The notes beneath the pieces are model-generated. The model was not told the DNA's origin, did no database searches, and saw nothing but the letters and a program-made list of their open reading frames with translations. Of a DNA stretch of 64,000 nucleotides, positions 33,100 through 41,714 are shown piece by piece. Source of the stretch: Devosia sp. Its GTDB lineage: Bacteria; Pseudomonadota; Alphaproteobacteria; Rhizobiales; Devosiaceae. The stretch is taken from NCBI GenBank assembly GCA_028290665.1, contig JAQGJK010000026.1, forward strand, positions 154,861 to 218,860, given 5' to 3'. The position numbers were made by a program, and so were the translations under genes. Each line of letters starts with the position of its first letter. The stretch's first letter is position 1.

Positions 33100-33918
33100 C
33101 TACTTAATCTGCACCGCCCCATCATCCGTCGCCCATTTCGAATACCGTGAGGCGATCGCCGCGCCGGCGAATGGATCGGCCTCCCCCCCGCCTGCGCAAA
33201 ACCGCCCGCCCATCGCCTCGGCCACGAACAGTTGCAATGCCCCGAGCCGCCAGTCGACCTCGCGCGCCTCCTGATGCGGCGTCTCAACCAATAACGTATC
33301 GAGCGCAAAGCTATAGCTGTCGTAACGATACCGCAGCGCCGCGACGAACCAGGCGATGCTGTTGTCGTTCTCGATCCGCCGGTCGGCGACCTCGACCGGC
33401 AGCACCGGACCGAGCGACGACGCCGCGAGGGCCACGGCGCGCTTGCGGTCGAGTTCCTGCACCACGCAGATGGCGGCGAACGTCTCGGGCAGCATGGCGA
33501 TGTCACGATCGATGTCGGCGGCGATGGTCGCAAAGCGCACCCGCGACGAGGCGTAGGCGTCTTTCCGCAGGTAATTGTAATACCGGGTCACCTCGAAGCT
33601 GGTGGCCGGCAGCCTTGGCGACAGCCGGCTGGCCTTCAACTCCACCGCGAGGTTGAATTTCCAGTCGGCGGCATGCGGCGCGGTGAGGTAGCGCCAGACG
33701 CGGTTGACCATCGCCTCCTCTTCGTCGGCAACGAGCAGCGTCGACACGGGCTCACCCTGCAGCCCGGAGAGCGTCTCGCCGAGTTGGGGCAGCAATTGCC
33801 CAGTCAAAGCGCTCGGTGCTCGCCGGTTGAAATCGCCGGCCGTCGCAACGCAGCCGGTCACCGACAATGTGGCAGCCAACACGAGCAGCAGGGATGAAAT
33901 CGAGACCGGATTAGCCAC
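33100..33918 (-). CDS. Hypothetical lipoprotein, ~272 aa
   Basis: With the GTG start at 33918 the protein begins VANPVSISSLLLVLAATLSVTGC, a lipoprotein signal with the lipobox at residue 23. No family is recognised in the body, which is helical and charged (VADEEEAMVNRVWRYLTAP, VTRYYNYLRKDAYASSRVRF, LPETFAAICVVQELDRKRAVAL). The upstream extension to 34017 reads low-complexity Cys/Arg-rich sequence and is rejected. Likely a periplasm-facing membrane lipoprotein, divergent from the DUF2336 gene. Confidence 0.65.
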   Translation of the reverse strand: MANPVSISSLLLVLAATLSVTGCVATAGDFNRRAPSALTGQLLPQLGETLSGLQGEPVSTLLVADEEEAMVNRVWRYLTAPHAADWKFNLAVELKASRLSPRLPATSFEVTRYYNYLRKDAYASSRVRFATIAADIDRDIAMLPETFAAICVVQELDRKRAVALAASSLGPVLPVEVADRRIENDNSIAWFVAALRYRYDSYSFALDTLLVETPHQEAREVDWRLGALQLFVAEAMGGRFCAGGGEADPFAGAAIASRYSKWATDDGAVQIK

Positions 33919-34248
33919 GCCGCCGTCCGGGTCGTGCCGGCTTGGTCGGCTTTGCCGCCACTGGCAGTTGCGGTTCCCGGTGGTAGCGAACCCCGGTGAA
34001 CAGCAGCAATTGTCCACCCCCGGGAGCCGGGGGCTGGTTCAGGGAGCGATCCCTCGGTTGAAACTGCAGGAGCTTGCCCAATTGGGCCTCCACCACGAAA
34101 CTTGGCCGCAAAACTTGCTCAAACCATTTTGACTCAAAGGCAACGGATGACGCTGTTCCGTGACCACCACTAAGGGATCGTCATGGTTAACAGTCCGCTA
34201 ACGTTTCAACGCCAATAGTGACCACATCGACCCCGTAGCGGAATCAAG
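33919..34248. other. Divergent intergenic region (330 bases)
   Basis: Between the lipoprotein gene and the DUF2336 gene. It has TTAACAGTCCGCTAAC at 34187-34202, a TTAA-N7-(C)TAA match to a CtrA-type site with one mismatch, 47 bases before the DUF2336 start. Nothing else is recognised. Confidence 0.4.
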
Positions 34249-35391
34249 ATGCTCGGCTTCCAACCCTATGAGACGTTCCAAGTGCTGATCGAGACTGGCG
34301 GCACCGACCGCACCAACACGCTGCTGGTCGCGGCCTGCGATGCCTTTGCGCGTCGCGGCAAGCCGACCCCGGCGGAGCTCGAACAGTTCGAAACCCTGGT
34401 CGGCCGGTTGTTTCCGCTCGCCGCTCCAATTGCCCGGGCCAAGGCGGCGCGCCAGTTGAGCCAGTCGAATAACCTCTCCCCTGCCCTCGAAGCGCTGATC
34501 ATCGGCTCGATCGGCGATGAGCTGTCCAACTTCCTCGAGTCGACGCCCTCGCTGTCGGACGAAACCGCTCTCGAAATCGTCGCCCGCTACGATGTCGGCG
34601 CCGCTGCCGCCGTTGCCAAGCGCCGCGACCTGTCGCATCCGGTGCTGGCCAAGCTGTTCCAGATGAACAGCCGTAAGGTCTATCGCGAACTCGCAGCCAA
34701 CACCTCGATCGGCGCGCAGGGCGGCTTCCTGTCGGCCCTCGCCCGCGCCGCGCAGATGGATCATCAGGTGGCGGGGCTGCTCGCCAACCGCGCCGATTTC
34801 GACAAGGCCATGCTCGCCCCGGCATTTTTTGATCTGATCGACAGCGATCGGGTCAAGGTCATCGAAGCGTTCGCCGAGCGCAACACCCCGCCAACGGCGA
34901 TCAAGCGTACGCTCGAACAGCTCTCGGTCGCCAATGGCGAATTGACCAAGGCCCTGATGAAGCTGTTCTCGGAAAACCGTCGCCCGGAAGTCACCCGCCT
35001 CCTGACCCAGGTTACCGGGCTCGATGAAGTGCGCTGCGGCCAGATCACCCACGATGTCAGCGGCGCCTCGCTGTTCGTCATCCTCCGCAGCTTTGGCTGC
35101 AATTCCTATGACGGGTTGCGCGTCCTGATCCACGCCACGGCGCAGGAAGGCGAGCGCACCCAGCAATTGGCCGTATTCGCCGGCCTGTTCGGCACCGTGC
35201 GTCCCGATGCCATGGCCTATCTGATCAGTGTCTGGCGCGGGCAGGTCAATCTGCTCGATCTCGCCAAGCCCGAATACCGGCCGTTCAGCGTCGAAACCGA
35301 ACGCACCCGCATCGCCTCGCGTTCGGGCAATCCACAGGTCGACCAAGCCATCGACGCCCTCGCCCGCATCGGCGTCCGCCGCGCCAGCTGA
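34249..35391 (+). CDS. DUF2336 protein
   Basis: 380 residues, soluble and largely helical (HEAT-like pattern). The DUF2336 signature is visible as LFPLAAPIARAKAARQLSQSNNLSPALEALIIGSIGDEL, RYDVGAAAAVAKRRDLSHPVLAKLF and ALARAAQMDHQVAGLLANRAD. Family function is unknown, but it is confined to alphaproteobacteria. No recognised binding site except the near-CtrA motif upstream. Confidence 0.9.
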   Translation: MLGFQPYETFQVLIETGGTDRTNTLLVAACDAFARRGKPTPAELEQFETLVGRLFPLAAPIARAKAARQLSQSNNLSPALEALIIGSIGDELSNFLESTPSLSDETALEIVARYDVGAAAAVAKRRDLSHPVLAKLFQMNSRKVYRELAANTSIGAQGGFLSALARAAQMDHQVAGLLANRADFDKAMLAPAFFDLIDSDRVKVIEAFAERNTPPTAIKRTLEQLSVANGELTKALMKLFSENRRPEVTRLLTQVTGLDEVRCGQITHDVSGASLFVILRSFGCNSYDGLRVLIHATAQEGERTQQLAVFAGLFGTVRPDAMAYLISVWRGQVNLLDLAKPEYRPFSVETERTRIASRSGNPQVDQAIDALARIGVRRAS

Positions 35392-35420
35392 TTTTGCCAC
35401 GAAGCCAGGTTCGGCTCAGG

Positions 35421-35756
35421 CTAAATCACTAGGATGCCCAAATCGCCGCGACGCAGTTCGAGGCTCACCACCCAGAAATCGGGGTCGAAATCGGCCTCAC
35501 GCGTTATGCGGTCGCGCACCTTTCCCGGCTCCACCTGGTCGAACCGTCGCTCGAATACCCAGTCGGCGCCGTCATCGGTCCGGGCCGCCGCTGGCGCCGG
35601 GGTATAGAGCGACACCGTGCCGTTGAGGTGATCGATCTCGATGAAGATCTGCCCGGCGATCGGATCGCCGCGTCGGGTGATGACGCAGACATGGCCGAGA
35701 TCGTTGTGTCGTCTGAGGAACGCGGCGACCCACAGATCGCTTCGCAGCAACGACAT
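35421..35756 (-). CDS. DUF1491 protein
   Basis: 111 residues: LRSDLWVAAFLRRHNDLGHVCVITRRGDPIAGQIFIEI and WVFERRFDQVEPGKVRDRITREADFDPDFWVVSLE identify DUF1491. Small soluble protein, unknown function, usual in Hyphomicrobiales. It ends an operon with the peptidoglycan-binding and histidine kinase genes (5-base gap). Confidence 0.92.
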   Translation of the reverse strand: MSLLRSDLWVAAFLRRHNDLGHVCVITRRGDPIAGQIFIEIDHLNGTVSLYTPAPAAARTDDGADWVFERRFDQVEPGKVRDRITREADFDPDFWVVSLELRRGDLGILVI

Positions 35757-35761
35757 CGCGG

Positions 35762-36931
35762 CTACAGCGTCGCGCCGTTTTCGAGCAGCATACCCAACAG
35801 CCCCGAGGTGATTTCGCCAGTCACCTGGTAATTGTAATACACCTCGAAATTGCGGATCGCCTTGGCCGTCGCTTCACCGGCGACACCATCGACGGTGCCG
35901 TGGAGGAAGCCGAGGCTCGACAGTCCGCGCTGCACCTTCGAAACGAGTGCGACATCGGCGGCTGGCTGCAGGGCCGGTCCCTGCCCCGCCCCGTCATCGG
36001 TCAATGTCCCCGGTGGGGTCAGCGCCATTGCCACCTGCGTCGTGCCGCTAAGGCCGCTGCGGCTGGCATTGAGGTCGACGAGCGCTCCGGCGATGGCATC
36101 GAGTGTCGATTCGGCACCCTCGGCGACCCGTTCGAACCCATCGGTCACCGGTGCCGCGACTGGTGCAGCAACCGGGGTCGGCATCGGCAGCACCGCCAGC
36201 GTCGTCGGCGCAGGAGAGGGCGTCAGCAGCACCGGAGCCGGCGCTTCAGCTTGCACCTGCGGCTGCGGCGCGACCGTAAGCAGCGCCGGCATCGGCTGCG
36301 ACGGCGGGGTAATCGAGGCGGTGATCAGCTGTTCGGTCGGCTGGGGCACCACGATCGGCACTTCGGTCACCGTCGGCAGGCGCATCGGCGCCGCGATGAT
36401 GGCGGCCATGATCTCGGGGTTGAGCGCGCCCTGCGGCTTGTAGCCGAGCGCCGTCTCGAACGCCCGGATCGCCTTGGCGGTCATCGGCCCATAATAGCCG
36501 TCGACGGTGCCGGTGAACAAACCCATGTCGTGCAGCTTCTTTTGCACGGCGAACACGTCGGCATTGCCGACCGGGGCATTCGGATCGGCCGGGACGGCAT
36601 CGGCGGTCGCCGGCAAGGCCGACGGCACCAGTTTCACCGGCCGCGATACCGGCTGGATCTCCGGGGTGCCGCTGAGCGAGGGCACCGCGGTGCCCGCCAC
36701 GGCGATCGCCGGCGCGAACATCGGCGCCGGGTGTCGCATGGTCTGGCTGTAAAGCGCGTTGCTCGCCGCCAGCAGCGACAGCACGCTCAGCGCCACGACA
36801 CTGCTCGACGCCGCCGGGGCGCGCTTGAACTGGTCGACGATTTGCCCGACGACCCAATGACCGCCACGGCCAACGGACACCATGGCGGCACCACCCGCCA
36901 TCAGGGGCAGGCGCGCGATCATTGCAGTCAT
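35762..36931 (-). CDS. Peptidoglycan-binding protein, two PG_binding_1 domains
   Basis: 389 residues. One membrane segment (VVALSVLSLLAASNALYS, about 45-62) anchors it with the body in the periplasm. PG_binding_1 modules: VQKKLHDMGLFTGTVDGYYGPMTAKAIRAFETALGYK (about 120-165) and VQRGLSSLGFLHGTVDGVAGEATAKAIRNFEVYYNY (C-terminal). A long Pro/Ala-rich linker joins them. The start at 36931 is favoured, because it gives an ATGA overlap with the kinase gene stop. It is probably tied to envelope sensing by the adjacent kinase. Confidence 0.9.
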   Translation of the reverse strand: MTAMIARLPLMAGGAAMVSVGRGGHWVVGQIVDQFKRAPAASSSVVALSVLSLLAASNALYSQTMRHPAPMFAPAIAVAGTAVPSLSGTPEIQPVSRPVKLVPSALPATADAVPADPNAPVGNADVFAVQKKLHDMGLFTGTVDGYYGPMTAKAIRAFETALGYKPQGALNPEIMAAIIAAPMRLPTVTEVPIVVPQPTEQLITASITPPSQPMPALLTVAPQPQVQAEAPAPVLLTPSPAPTTLAVLPMPTPVAAPVAAPVTDGFERVAEGAESTLDAIAGALVDLNASRSGLSGTTQVAMALTPPGTLTDDGAGQGPALQPAADVALVSKVQRGLSSLGFLHGTVDGVAGEATAKAIRNFEVYYNYQVTGEITSGLLGMLLENGATL

Positions 36932-38787
36932 AGAGCTTTTCTCTTTTGCTCGGGCCATATTGTCGTCTGCTGCTGGTTCTGGGGCTCGCGACGCAGTGGC
37001 GTCACCACCCCAGTGTCGCCCACTCTGGTTTCCGGACCGTTTAGAGGCAGCAAAACTGTGATCGTCGTGCCGTAGCCCGGCTCCGACATCGCCCGCAATT
37101 GCCCGCCATGCAGGTCGATCAGCCCCTTGACGATCGACAGCCCGAGCCCGGTACCCTCGTAGCGCCGCGCCAGTCCGTCATGCACCTGGAAGAATGGCTC
37201 GCCGATACGGCCCAGCGATTCGGTCGACATGCCGATGCCATTATCCTTGACCGAGATGCCAAGACTCTGGCCCTGCCGCCACATCGACAGCACCACCTGC
37301 CCGCCATCGTTGGAGAACTTTACCGCGTTCGACAGCAGGTTAATGAGGATCTGACGGCAGGCGCGTTCGTCGGCGATCACATCCGGCAGCCCGATCCGCA
37401 AATCGGTCTTGAGGGTCACCTGCTTTTCGCGCGCCAGCGGCTCGATGATCGAGACGCACGGCCCGACCAGCCCCTCGGGGGCAAACGATTCGGTTTGCAA
37501 TTCGAACTTGCCCGCTTCGAGCCGGCTCATGTCGAGCAGCATTCGCACCACGTCGAGCAGGTGCATGCCGCTGCCATGGATCAACTCGGCATATTCCTTG
37601 TGCTGCGGCGTCAGGCTGCCACCGATCCCCGTGGTCATCATTTCGGAAAAACCGACGATGGCGTTGAGCGGGGTGCGCAATTCGTGACCAATGGTGGCGA
37701 GGAACCGCGATTTGGCAGAATTGGCGTCCTCGGCAGTTTTTCTTGCCTCGCGCATTTCGACTTCGTGTTGCTTCCGCTCAGTGATGTCGCGGAACAGACC
37801 CACGACTTCGTAGCGCTGCTCGGGATGATCGCCCTCGAGTACCGGCGACAACGCCACCTCGACCCAGACGAACATCGGCAGCTTGATCGCCGCATTCGGA
37901 TCGTCGCGCCGCATCCGGACTTCGATAGTTCGGGCTTTGCCGCCCATGTTGGCGTCGGCAAAGGCTGTCAGATACAGCGGCCGGTCGAGCACGTGGATGC
38001 GCTCCCCAAGCCCCCCGCCCGACAATTCATAGCGCCGGCAGCCGAACAGCGTCTCCGAGGAGCGCGAGGTGAACAGCACCTCGCCCTCTGCCGAAAAGCG
38101 GATCACCGCGTCCTGTACATGCTCGATCAGATGCCGGTAGGCATTGATCTGGGCGCGGTCATAGACATCGAACGTGGTGTTGAGCCGATTGGCGGTGAAA
38201 CTGACGACGATGGCGACGACGACAAAGCTCAGCGCCGAAACTAGTGCATACGAAGTCGGGTACAGCATCGTCCACGGCAGCAGCCCGAACGTCGCGACGG
38301 CTGCAAACGCCACCACCGCCGACAATAATGCCCAGGCGCGGGTCTTCATCGCCGCCGGTGCCAGCAGCGACGCATGCACCGGCGCCAGCAGCGCCACGGC
38401 GAGGCCGAAATCGGCGAACGCAGGATCGGCTACCGTGAGCACCAGCCCCAGCAGCAGCATGCCGTAAACCTGGCCCGACACGGCGCCATCGAGATTGCCG
38501 CGTTCGTGCAGTGCCAGCGTCAGCACGCCGGCCGATAGCGCAATCATCGCGAGGATGAACGGCAGCAACCCGCCGATGATCAGGTCATAAATCGCGAACG
38601 GCATGCCGATCAGGCCGGCGGCGAGCAGGATGCGGGAATTGGTCAGCAGCGTCTCGCGCCGCAACAGATCTGGACGTGCCGTTGGGACGGACTGGCCAGG
38701 GGTATGGCCCCTTGCGCCGCGCCAACCCAGCGCTGCGCTCAGTTTGCCGAGGCTGGAAGCCAAGAGGCTACGCATATACAAACTCAC
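36928..38787 (-). CDS. PAS-domain sensor histidine kinase
   Basis: 619 residues. Five or six membrane helices (about 52-195), then a PAS domain (217-345: AYRHLIEHVQDAVIRFSAEG through VGLFRDITERKQ). The kinase core has HELRTPLNAIVGFSEMM (His368), LINLLSNAVKFSNDGG, VKDNGIGMS and YEGTGLGLSIVKGLIDLHGG. PleC/DivJ-type kinases of cell-cycle circuits share this core; a specific name is not justified. Start 38787 or 38775. Co-translated with the peptidoglycan-binding gene. Confidence 0.9.
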   Translation of the reverse strand: MSLYMRSLLASSLGKLSAALGWRGARGHTPGQSVPTARPDLLRRETLLTNSRILLAAGLIGMPFAIYDLIIGGLLPFILAMIALSAGVLTLALHERGNLDGAVSGQVYGMLLLGLVLTVADPAFADFGLAVALLAPVHASLLAPAAMKTRAWALLSAVVAFAAVATFGLLPWTMLYPTSYALVSALSFVVVAIVVSFTANRLNTTFDVYDRAQINAYRHLIEHVQDAVIRFSAEGEVLFTSRSSETLFGCRRYELSGGGLGERIHVLDRPLYLTAFADANMGGKARTIEVRMRRDDPNAAIKLPMFVWVEVALSPVLEGDHPEQRYEVVGLFRDITERKQHEVEMREARKTAEDANSAKSRFLATIGHELRTPLNAIVGFSEMMTTGIGGSLTPQHKEYAELIHGSGMHLLDVVRMLLDMSRLEAGKFELQTESFAPEGLVGPCVSIIEPLAREKQVTLKTDLRIGLPDVIADERACRQILINLLSNAVKFSNDGGQVVLSMWRQGQSLGISVKDNGIGMSTESLGRIGEPFFQVHDGLARRYEGTGLGLSIVKGLIDLHGGQLRAMSEPGYGTTITVLLPLNGPETRVGDTGVVTPLRREPQNQQQTTIWPEQKRKAL

Positions 38788-39072
38788 TTGCCCGACGCCG
38801 GATTACTATTGGACCAGATTGATGGTCGCGTTGGATCGAACCTGCGTTTTAGAGTTGAAGACACCCTTAAGTGCGCGCCGGGGCAGCGCATTTGCCCCGT
38901 ACGGGTCGCGGCTTTCGACGATCAGGGTGAACAAAACATGAGCATTGGCAGGTCGCACCGATCCGATAAAATTGTATCGAATTGCGCTATTCGACTTTAA
39001 TTCGCCCCCGGTAGCGTTGGTCCTGTCGCCGGTGGGATGGTCCTGCCGGTTGAGGTTCGGTGGTTGGCGACA

Positions 39073-39369
39073 ATGCTGTTGCGAAGCGCTTTCTGGCTGG
39101 CGGTAGCGTTCATCGCCGTTCGACCGGACGCCGATTATGCCGGGCTCGCCCGGGATGCCGGCACCGAAGCCGTGGCCATTGGCCAGCAACTGGTCATCGA
39201 ACACGTTATCGCTCAATCGTGCCTGCAGTTTTCATGCGTCGAGGCCGCGCCCATCGCGGTCGTTGCCAAGGCGCCGCTCTCCACCCCATCTGTCGGTCCA
39301 CCCATGCAGGATTCGCCGACTTTTGATCCGGCGCCGGATCCCCGCCCGCGTCCGGATTGGATGGGATGA
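39073..39369 (+). CDS. DUF5330-like small protein upstream of sufE
   Basis: 98 residues: LLRSAFWLAVAFIAVRPDADY, a membrane-adjacent start, then GTEAVAIGQQLVIEHVIAQSCLQFSCVEAA and a Pro-rich tail with PPMQDSP. It resembles the DUF5330 gene that sits ahead of sufE in rhizobia, but it is short and the match is only partial. Start 39073 is chosen (ATG); 39037 (GTG) is also possible. Confidence 0.5.
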   Translation: MLLRSAFWLAVAFIAVRPDADYAGLARDAGTEAVAIGQQLVIEHVIAQSCLQFSCVEAAPIAVVAKAPLSTPSVGPPMQDSPTFDPAPDPRPRPDWMG

Positions 39370-39371
39370 AG

Positions 39372-39415
39372 CTGGGGGCCGCGTCTCATCCCCGACATAG
39401 TCAAGCGGCCCCCAG
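39372..39415 (+). terminator. Perfect inverted repeat after DUF5330-like gene
   Basis: CTGGGGGCCGC (39372-39382) pairs with GCGGCCCCCAG (39405-39415). No T-run follows at once, but a second strong stem does. Confidence 0.55.
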
Positions 39416-39421
39416 TCTTCC

Positions 39422-39459
39422 GAGCCGCAGATGCGCTGCCCCGCATCTGCGGCTCTTTC
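39422..39459 (+). terminator. 14-bp perfect stem terminator before sufE
   Basis: GAGCCGCAGATGCG (39422-39435) pairs with CGCATCTGCGGCTC (39442-39455), followed by TTTC. Classic rho-independent form on the + strand, between the DUF5330-like gene and sufE. Confidence 0.75.
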
Positions 39460-39505
39460 ATTGCGCCCTCTTCTCTCGACCTCGGCTGTTCCCTAAATAG
39501 GGACG

Positions 39506-39922
39506 ATGACCGAGCCCCAAGCCTTCACCGAAATCCGCGACAACCTCGCCTTCCTCGATGATTGGGAGGAGCGCTACCGCTACCTCATCGAACTCGGCCA
39601 GGCGCTGCCGCCGCTGACCGAGGCCGAGCGGAGCGACGCCAACAAGGTGCATGGCTGCGTCTCCCAGGTCTGGCTCGCCGGCACCACCGAGGGCGACCAG
39701 CTCGCCTACCGCGGCGATTCCGATGCGATGATCGTCAAGGGCCTCGTCGCCGTCCTCATCGCCCTCTACTCCAACCGCCCCGCCGCCGAAATCGCCACCA
39801 CCGACGCCATCGCCGTCTTCGACGAATTGGGGTTACGCGAACACCTCACCGCCCAACGCTCAAACGGCCTCATCGCCATGGTCAACCGGATGAGGAATGA
39901 TGCGCGGGCAGTGGCTGGTTAG
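39506..39922 (+). CDS. sufE: SufE sulfur acceptor protein
   Basis: 138 residues. The SufE fold has DDWEERYRYLIELGQALPPLTEAERSDANKVHGCVSQVWL with catalytic Cys51, then KGLVAVLIALYSNRPAAEI and ERxNGL-type QRSNGLIAMVNRM. It receives persulfide from a SufS-type desulfurase and passes it to Fe-S scaffold assembly. The suf genes themselves are not in the window. A decayed partial copy lies at 40795-41110. Confidence 0.95.
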   Translation: MTEPQAFTEIRDNLAFLDDWEERYRYLIELGQALPPLTEAERSDANKVHGCVSQVWLAGTTEGDQLAYRGDSDAMIVKGLVAVLIALYSNRPAAEIATTDAIAVFDELGLREHLTAQRSNGLIAMVNRMRNDARAVAG

Positions 39923-40067
39923 GTTTGCGGAGGTGGTCGAGATACCCGTGGGCCCAGCCGATTTCATCGCGCCAATACTGCACGCACGACATGTCGCACG
40001 CGAGACGAGTGGCTACGCCGCCAACGTCTAGGACTCGGTCAATCATCTGGCGTGCGTAGAATGTGCA

Positions 40068-40634
40068 TTATGGAGCGGGCGGGAGCGGCGGGCCTCCTCT
40101 AATCTGGTATAGAACATGCGGTTCGAGCGGATGACCTTTTGGGAAATCGGGGCTCAGGAAGTCATCACTCGGTTCATGGTGCATCCCAATCTTCTCCATC
40201 ACGCGGCGGCTTGGCATGTTTATCGAAGCTGTAACAGCAACGACCTCGGTTTCGTGTAGGGCAGTCCAAGCATGGTCCAGCACGGCTCGCGCGCCCTCAG
40301 TCGCTAGCCCCTGACCCCATACACGCGTGGCAAGTTGCCAGGCGATCTGGAGGCTTGGCTGCGAGGGAATGGCAGCCTTGAGAACCGCGCCGAAGCCGGT
40401 CAGCCCAATCACCCCGATGAATGATCCATCGCGCCTGTCTTCAGCAGCCAGCATGCCGAAGCCGCGTTCGGTATGCTCGGCCATAAACCTGTCCAAGCGA
40501 GCATTCGCAGCCTTAGGCTCCAGCACGCTGAGCGCAAATCTTCGAACGGTAGGATCGGCGAAGATTTCAGCATTGACCGCGCGGTCGTCATCGCGAAGCG
40601 GCCTTAGAAGCAGCCGGTCGGTCAAAATCTGCAT
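40068..40634 (-). CDS. GNAT acetyltransferase (RimJ/RimL type)
   Basis: 188 residues with the start at 40634 (MQILTDRLLLRPLRDDD), typical for RimJ/RimL-like N-acetyltransferases. Motifs: GVIGLTGFGAVL, QIAWQLATRVWGQGLATEGARAVLDHAW (acetyl-CoA loop Q/RxxGxG/A as WGQGLATEG), and TASINMPSRRVMEKIGM. Substrate unknown. It lies between sufE and its decayed copy. Confidence 0.88.
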   Translation of the reverse strand: MQILTDRLLLRPLRDDDRAVNAEIFADPTVRRFALSVLEPKAANARLDRFMAEHTERGFGMLAAEDRRDGSFIGVIGLTGFGAVLKAAIPSQPSLQIAWQLATRVWGQGLATEGARAVLDHAWTALHETEVVAVTASINMPSRRVMEKIGMHHEPSDDFLSPDFPKGHPLEPHVLYQIRGGPPLPPAP

Positions 40635-40767
40635 TGAACAGCCCGGACAGACAGGAATGGCGGAATGTATCACGCATCGTTCCGACTATGCCATGCTCGG
40701 CGATCTGGCGCAAAAATCAAGAATTATGCACGACTTTCCCACGCAGCAAACTCAATGAACTGCATGG

Positions 40768-40793
40768 TGCAGAATTCGGGTGCGAATTCTGCA
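40768..40793. repeat. Perfect 10-bp inverted repeat at the edge of the sufE pseudogene
   Basis: TGCAGAATTC-GGGTGC-GAATTCTGCA. It lies just before the first base with similarity to sufE, so it may mark the breakpoint of the duplication. Confidence 0.7.
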
Positions 40794-40794
40794 G

Positions 40795-41110
40795 CTTCCG
40801 GTTGTTCCGCTGACCGGCACCGGGGCTGGAGTCGTTGAGCCAAGACCGGCAACTCTGGCTTGCCGGCACCAGCTTCAGCACCCGCCTCGCCTGCCGCGGC
40901 GATGGCCATGCGATGATCCTCAAAGGCCTCGTCGCCGTACTAATCGCCCGCCACTCCAACCGCCCCGCCGCCGGGATCGCGACCCGCGCTACTGCCGCCA
41001 CAATTTCCGCACCCGACCATTGCTAACCCCTAACCGCCACTCCCTCCAACGGCCTCACCGCGAGGGTCAACCGCCCCGGAGCGATGCCCGGGCGGTGGAA
41101 GTGGCGGGAG
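40795..41110 (+). pseudogene. Decayed partial sufE copy
   Basis: Sequence from about 40797 (CCGCTGACCG) onward parallels the 3' two thirds of sufE, starting at its CCGCTGACCGAGGCCGAG. In the translated frame, QLWLAGTSFSTRLACRGDGHAMILKGLVAVLIARHSNRPAAGIAT matches VWLAGTTEGDQLAYRGDSDAMIVKGLVAVLIALYSNRPAAEIAT of SufE. It then breaks: a stop follows after PDHC. Further on the DNA still matches SNGL..VNR and GRWKWR-type codons of the SufE tail in another frame. The active-site Cys region is missing. Non-functional. Confidence 0.85.
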
Positions 41111-41153
41111 CAGATAACGTCAGCCAGTCACAAACGCCGCTAAGCCGTGACGG

Positions 41154-41597
41154 TCATGCCACCTCCAACGTCGCTACGGCGTCGAGCGTTGGCAGCGGTT
41201 TCCAGGGGAGGGCTGTCGCCGGACATGGTGGCGGATCATCGTCATCGTCGTTTTCCCAGAACCGCCAACTCCGAAGCCGATTTTGCCCGTGTCGAAGATC
41301 ATGCGGTCGACGGGCACGGCGAGGTTCAAAATAAGCGACCCTGTCATCGGCGATATCGTCCAGGCGCTTCATGGCAGCCAAAATCGCGTCGATGTCGACG
41401 ACTGCGCCGTTGTCGAGGCGGCGGAGTGCGGGGCGGTTGCGTACCGCGCGTATGTCGGAGGCCCAGTTCGCCAATACTGCCCGCTTGTCCGCGACCGTCA
41501 GGTCGGGGTCGTTGAGGACATCATCCGGGTCTGTGTGAAAGCTCTGCGGGCCGATTGCAGAGCCGGGGTTCAAGTCATCCGAATTGAGTTGGTTCAT
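41154..41597 (-). CDS. Conserved hypothetical protein next to hsp20
   Basis: 147 residues: DDLNPGSAIGPQSFHTDPDDVLNDPDLTVADKRAVLANWASDIRAVRNRPALRRLDNGAVVDIDAILAAMKRLDD. A similar protein with LTVADKRAVLA(S)WASDA and LDNGAVVDID often follows hsp20 in rhizobia; function unknown. The C-terminal third is Arg/Asp-rich and low complexity. It follows hsp20 by 113 bases in the same direction and may be part of the heat-shock operon. Confidence 0.7.
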   Translation of the reverse strand: MNQLNSDDLNPGSAIGPQSFHTDPDDVLNDPDLTVADKRAVLANWASDIRAVRNRPALRRLDNGAVVDIDAILAAMKRLDDIADDRVAYFEPRRARRPHDLRHGQNRLRSWRFWENDDDDDPPPCPATALPWKPLPTLDAVATLEVA

Positions 41598-41621
41598 CTA
41601 CTTCTCCATGACGGAAAATGC

Positions 41622-41642
41622 TCCCCGGTCGAGCCGGGGAGC
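41622..41642 (-). terminator. Hairpin between hsp20 and the hypothetical gene
   Basis: CTCCCCGG-TCGAG-CCGGGGAG (41622-41642). No T-run on the minus strand, so it may rather be an RNA-processing or stabilising hairpin within the operon. Confidence 0.4.
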
Positions 41643-41651
41643 CGATCACTT

Positions 41652-41714
41652 GTCTTGGAAGGCGCTGGTCAAGTCTTGGAATGCGCTGGTCAAGTCCTGG
41701 AACGCGCTGATCAA
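41652..41714. repeat. Three tandem 21-bp repeats across the hsp20 stop codon
   Basis: Units starting at 41652, 41673 and 41694, consensus GTCTTGGAA-GCGCTGGTCAA with small changes. The third unit overlaps the end of hsp20 (stop at 41711). On the + strand it encodes a heptad repeat S-W-N-A-L-V-K, but no gene is supported there. Confidence 0.85.
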
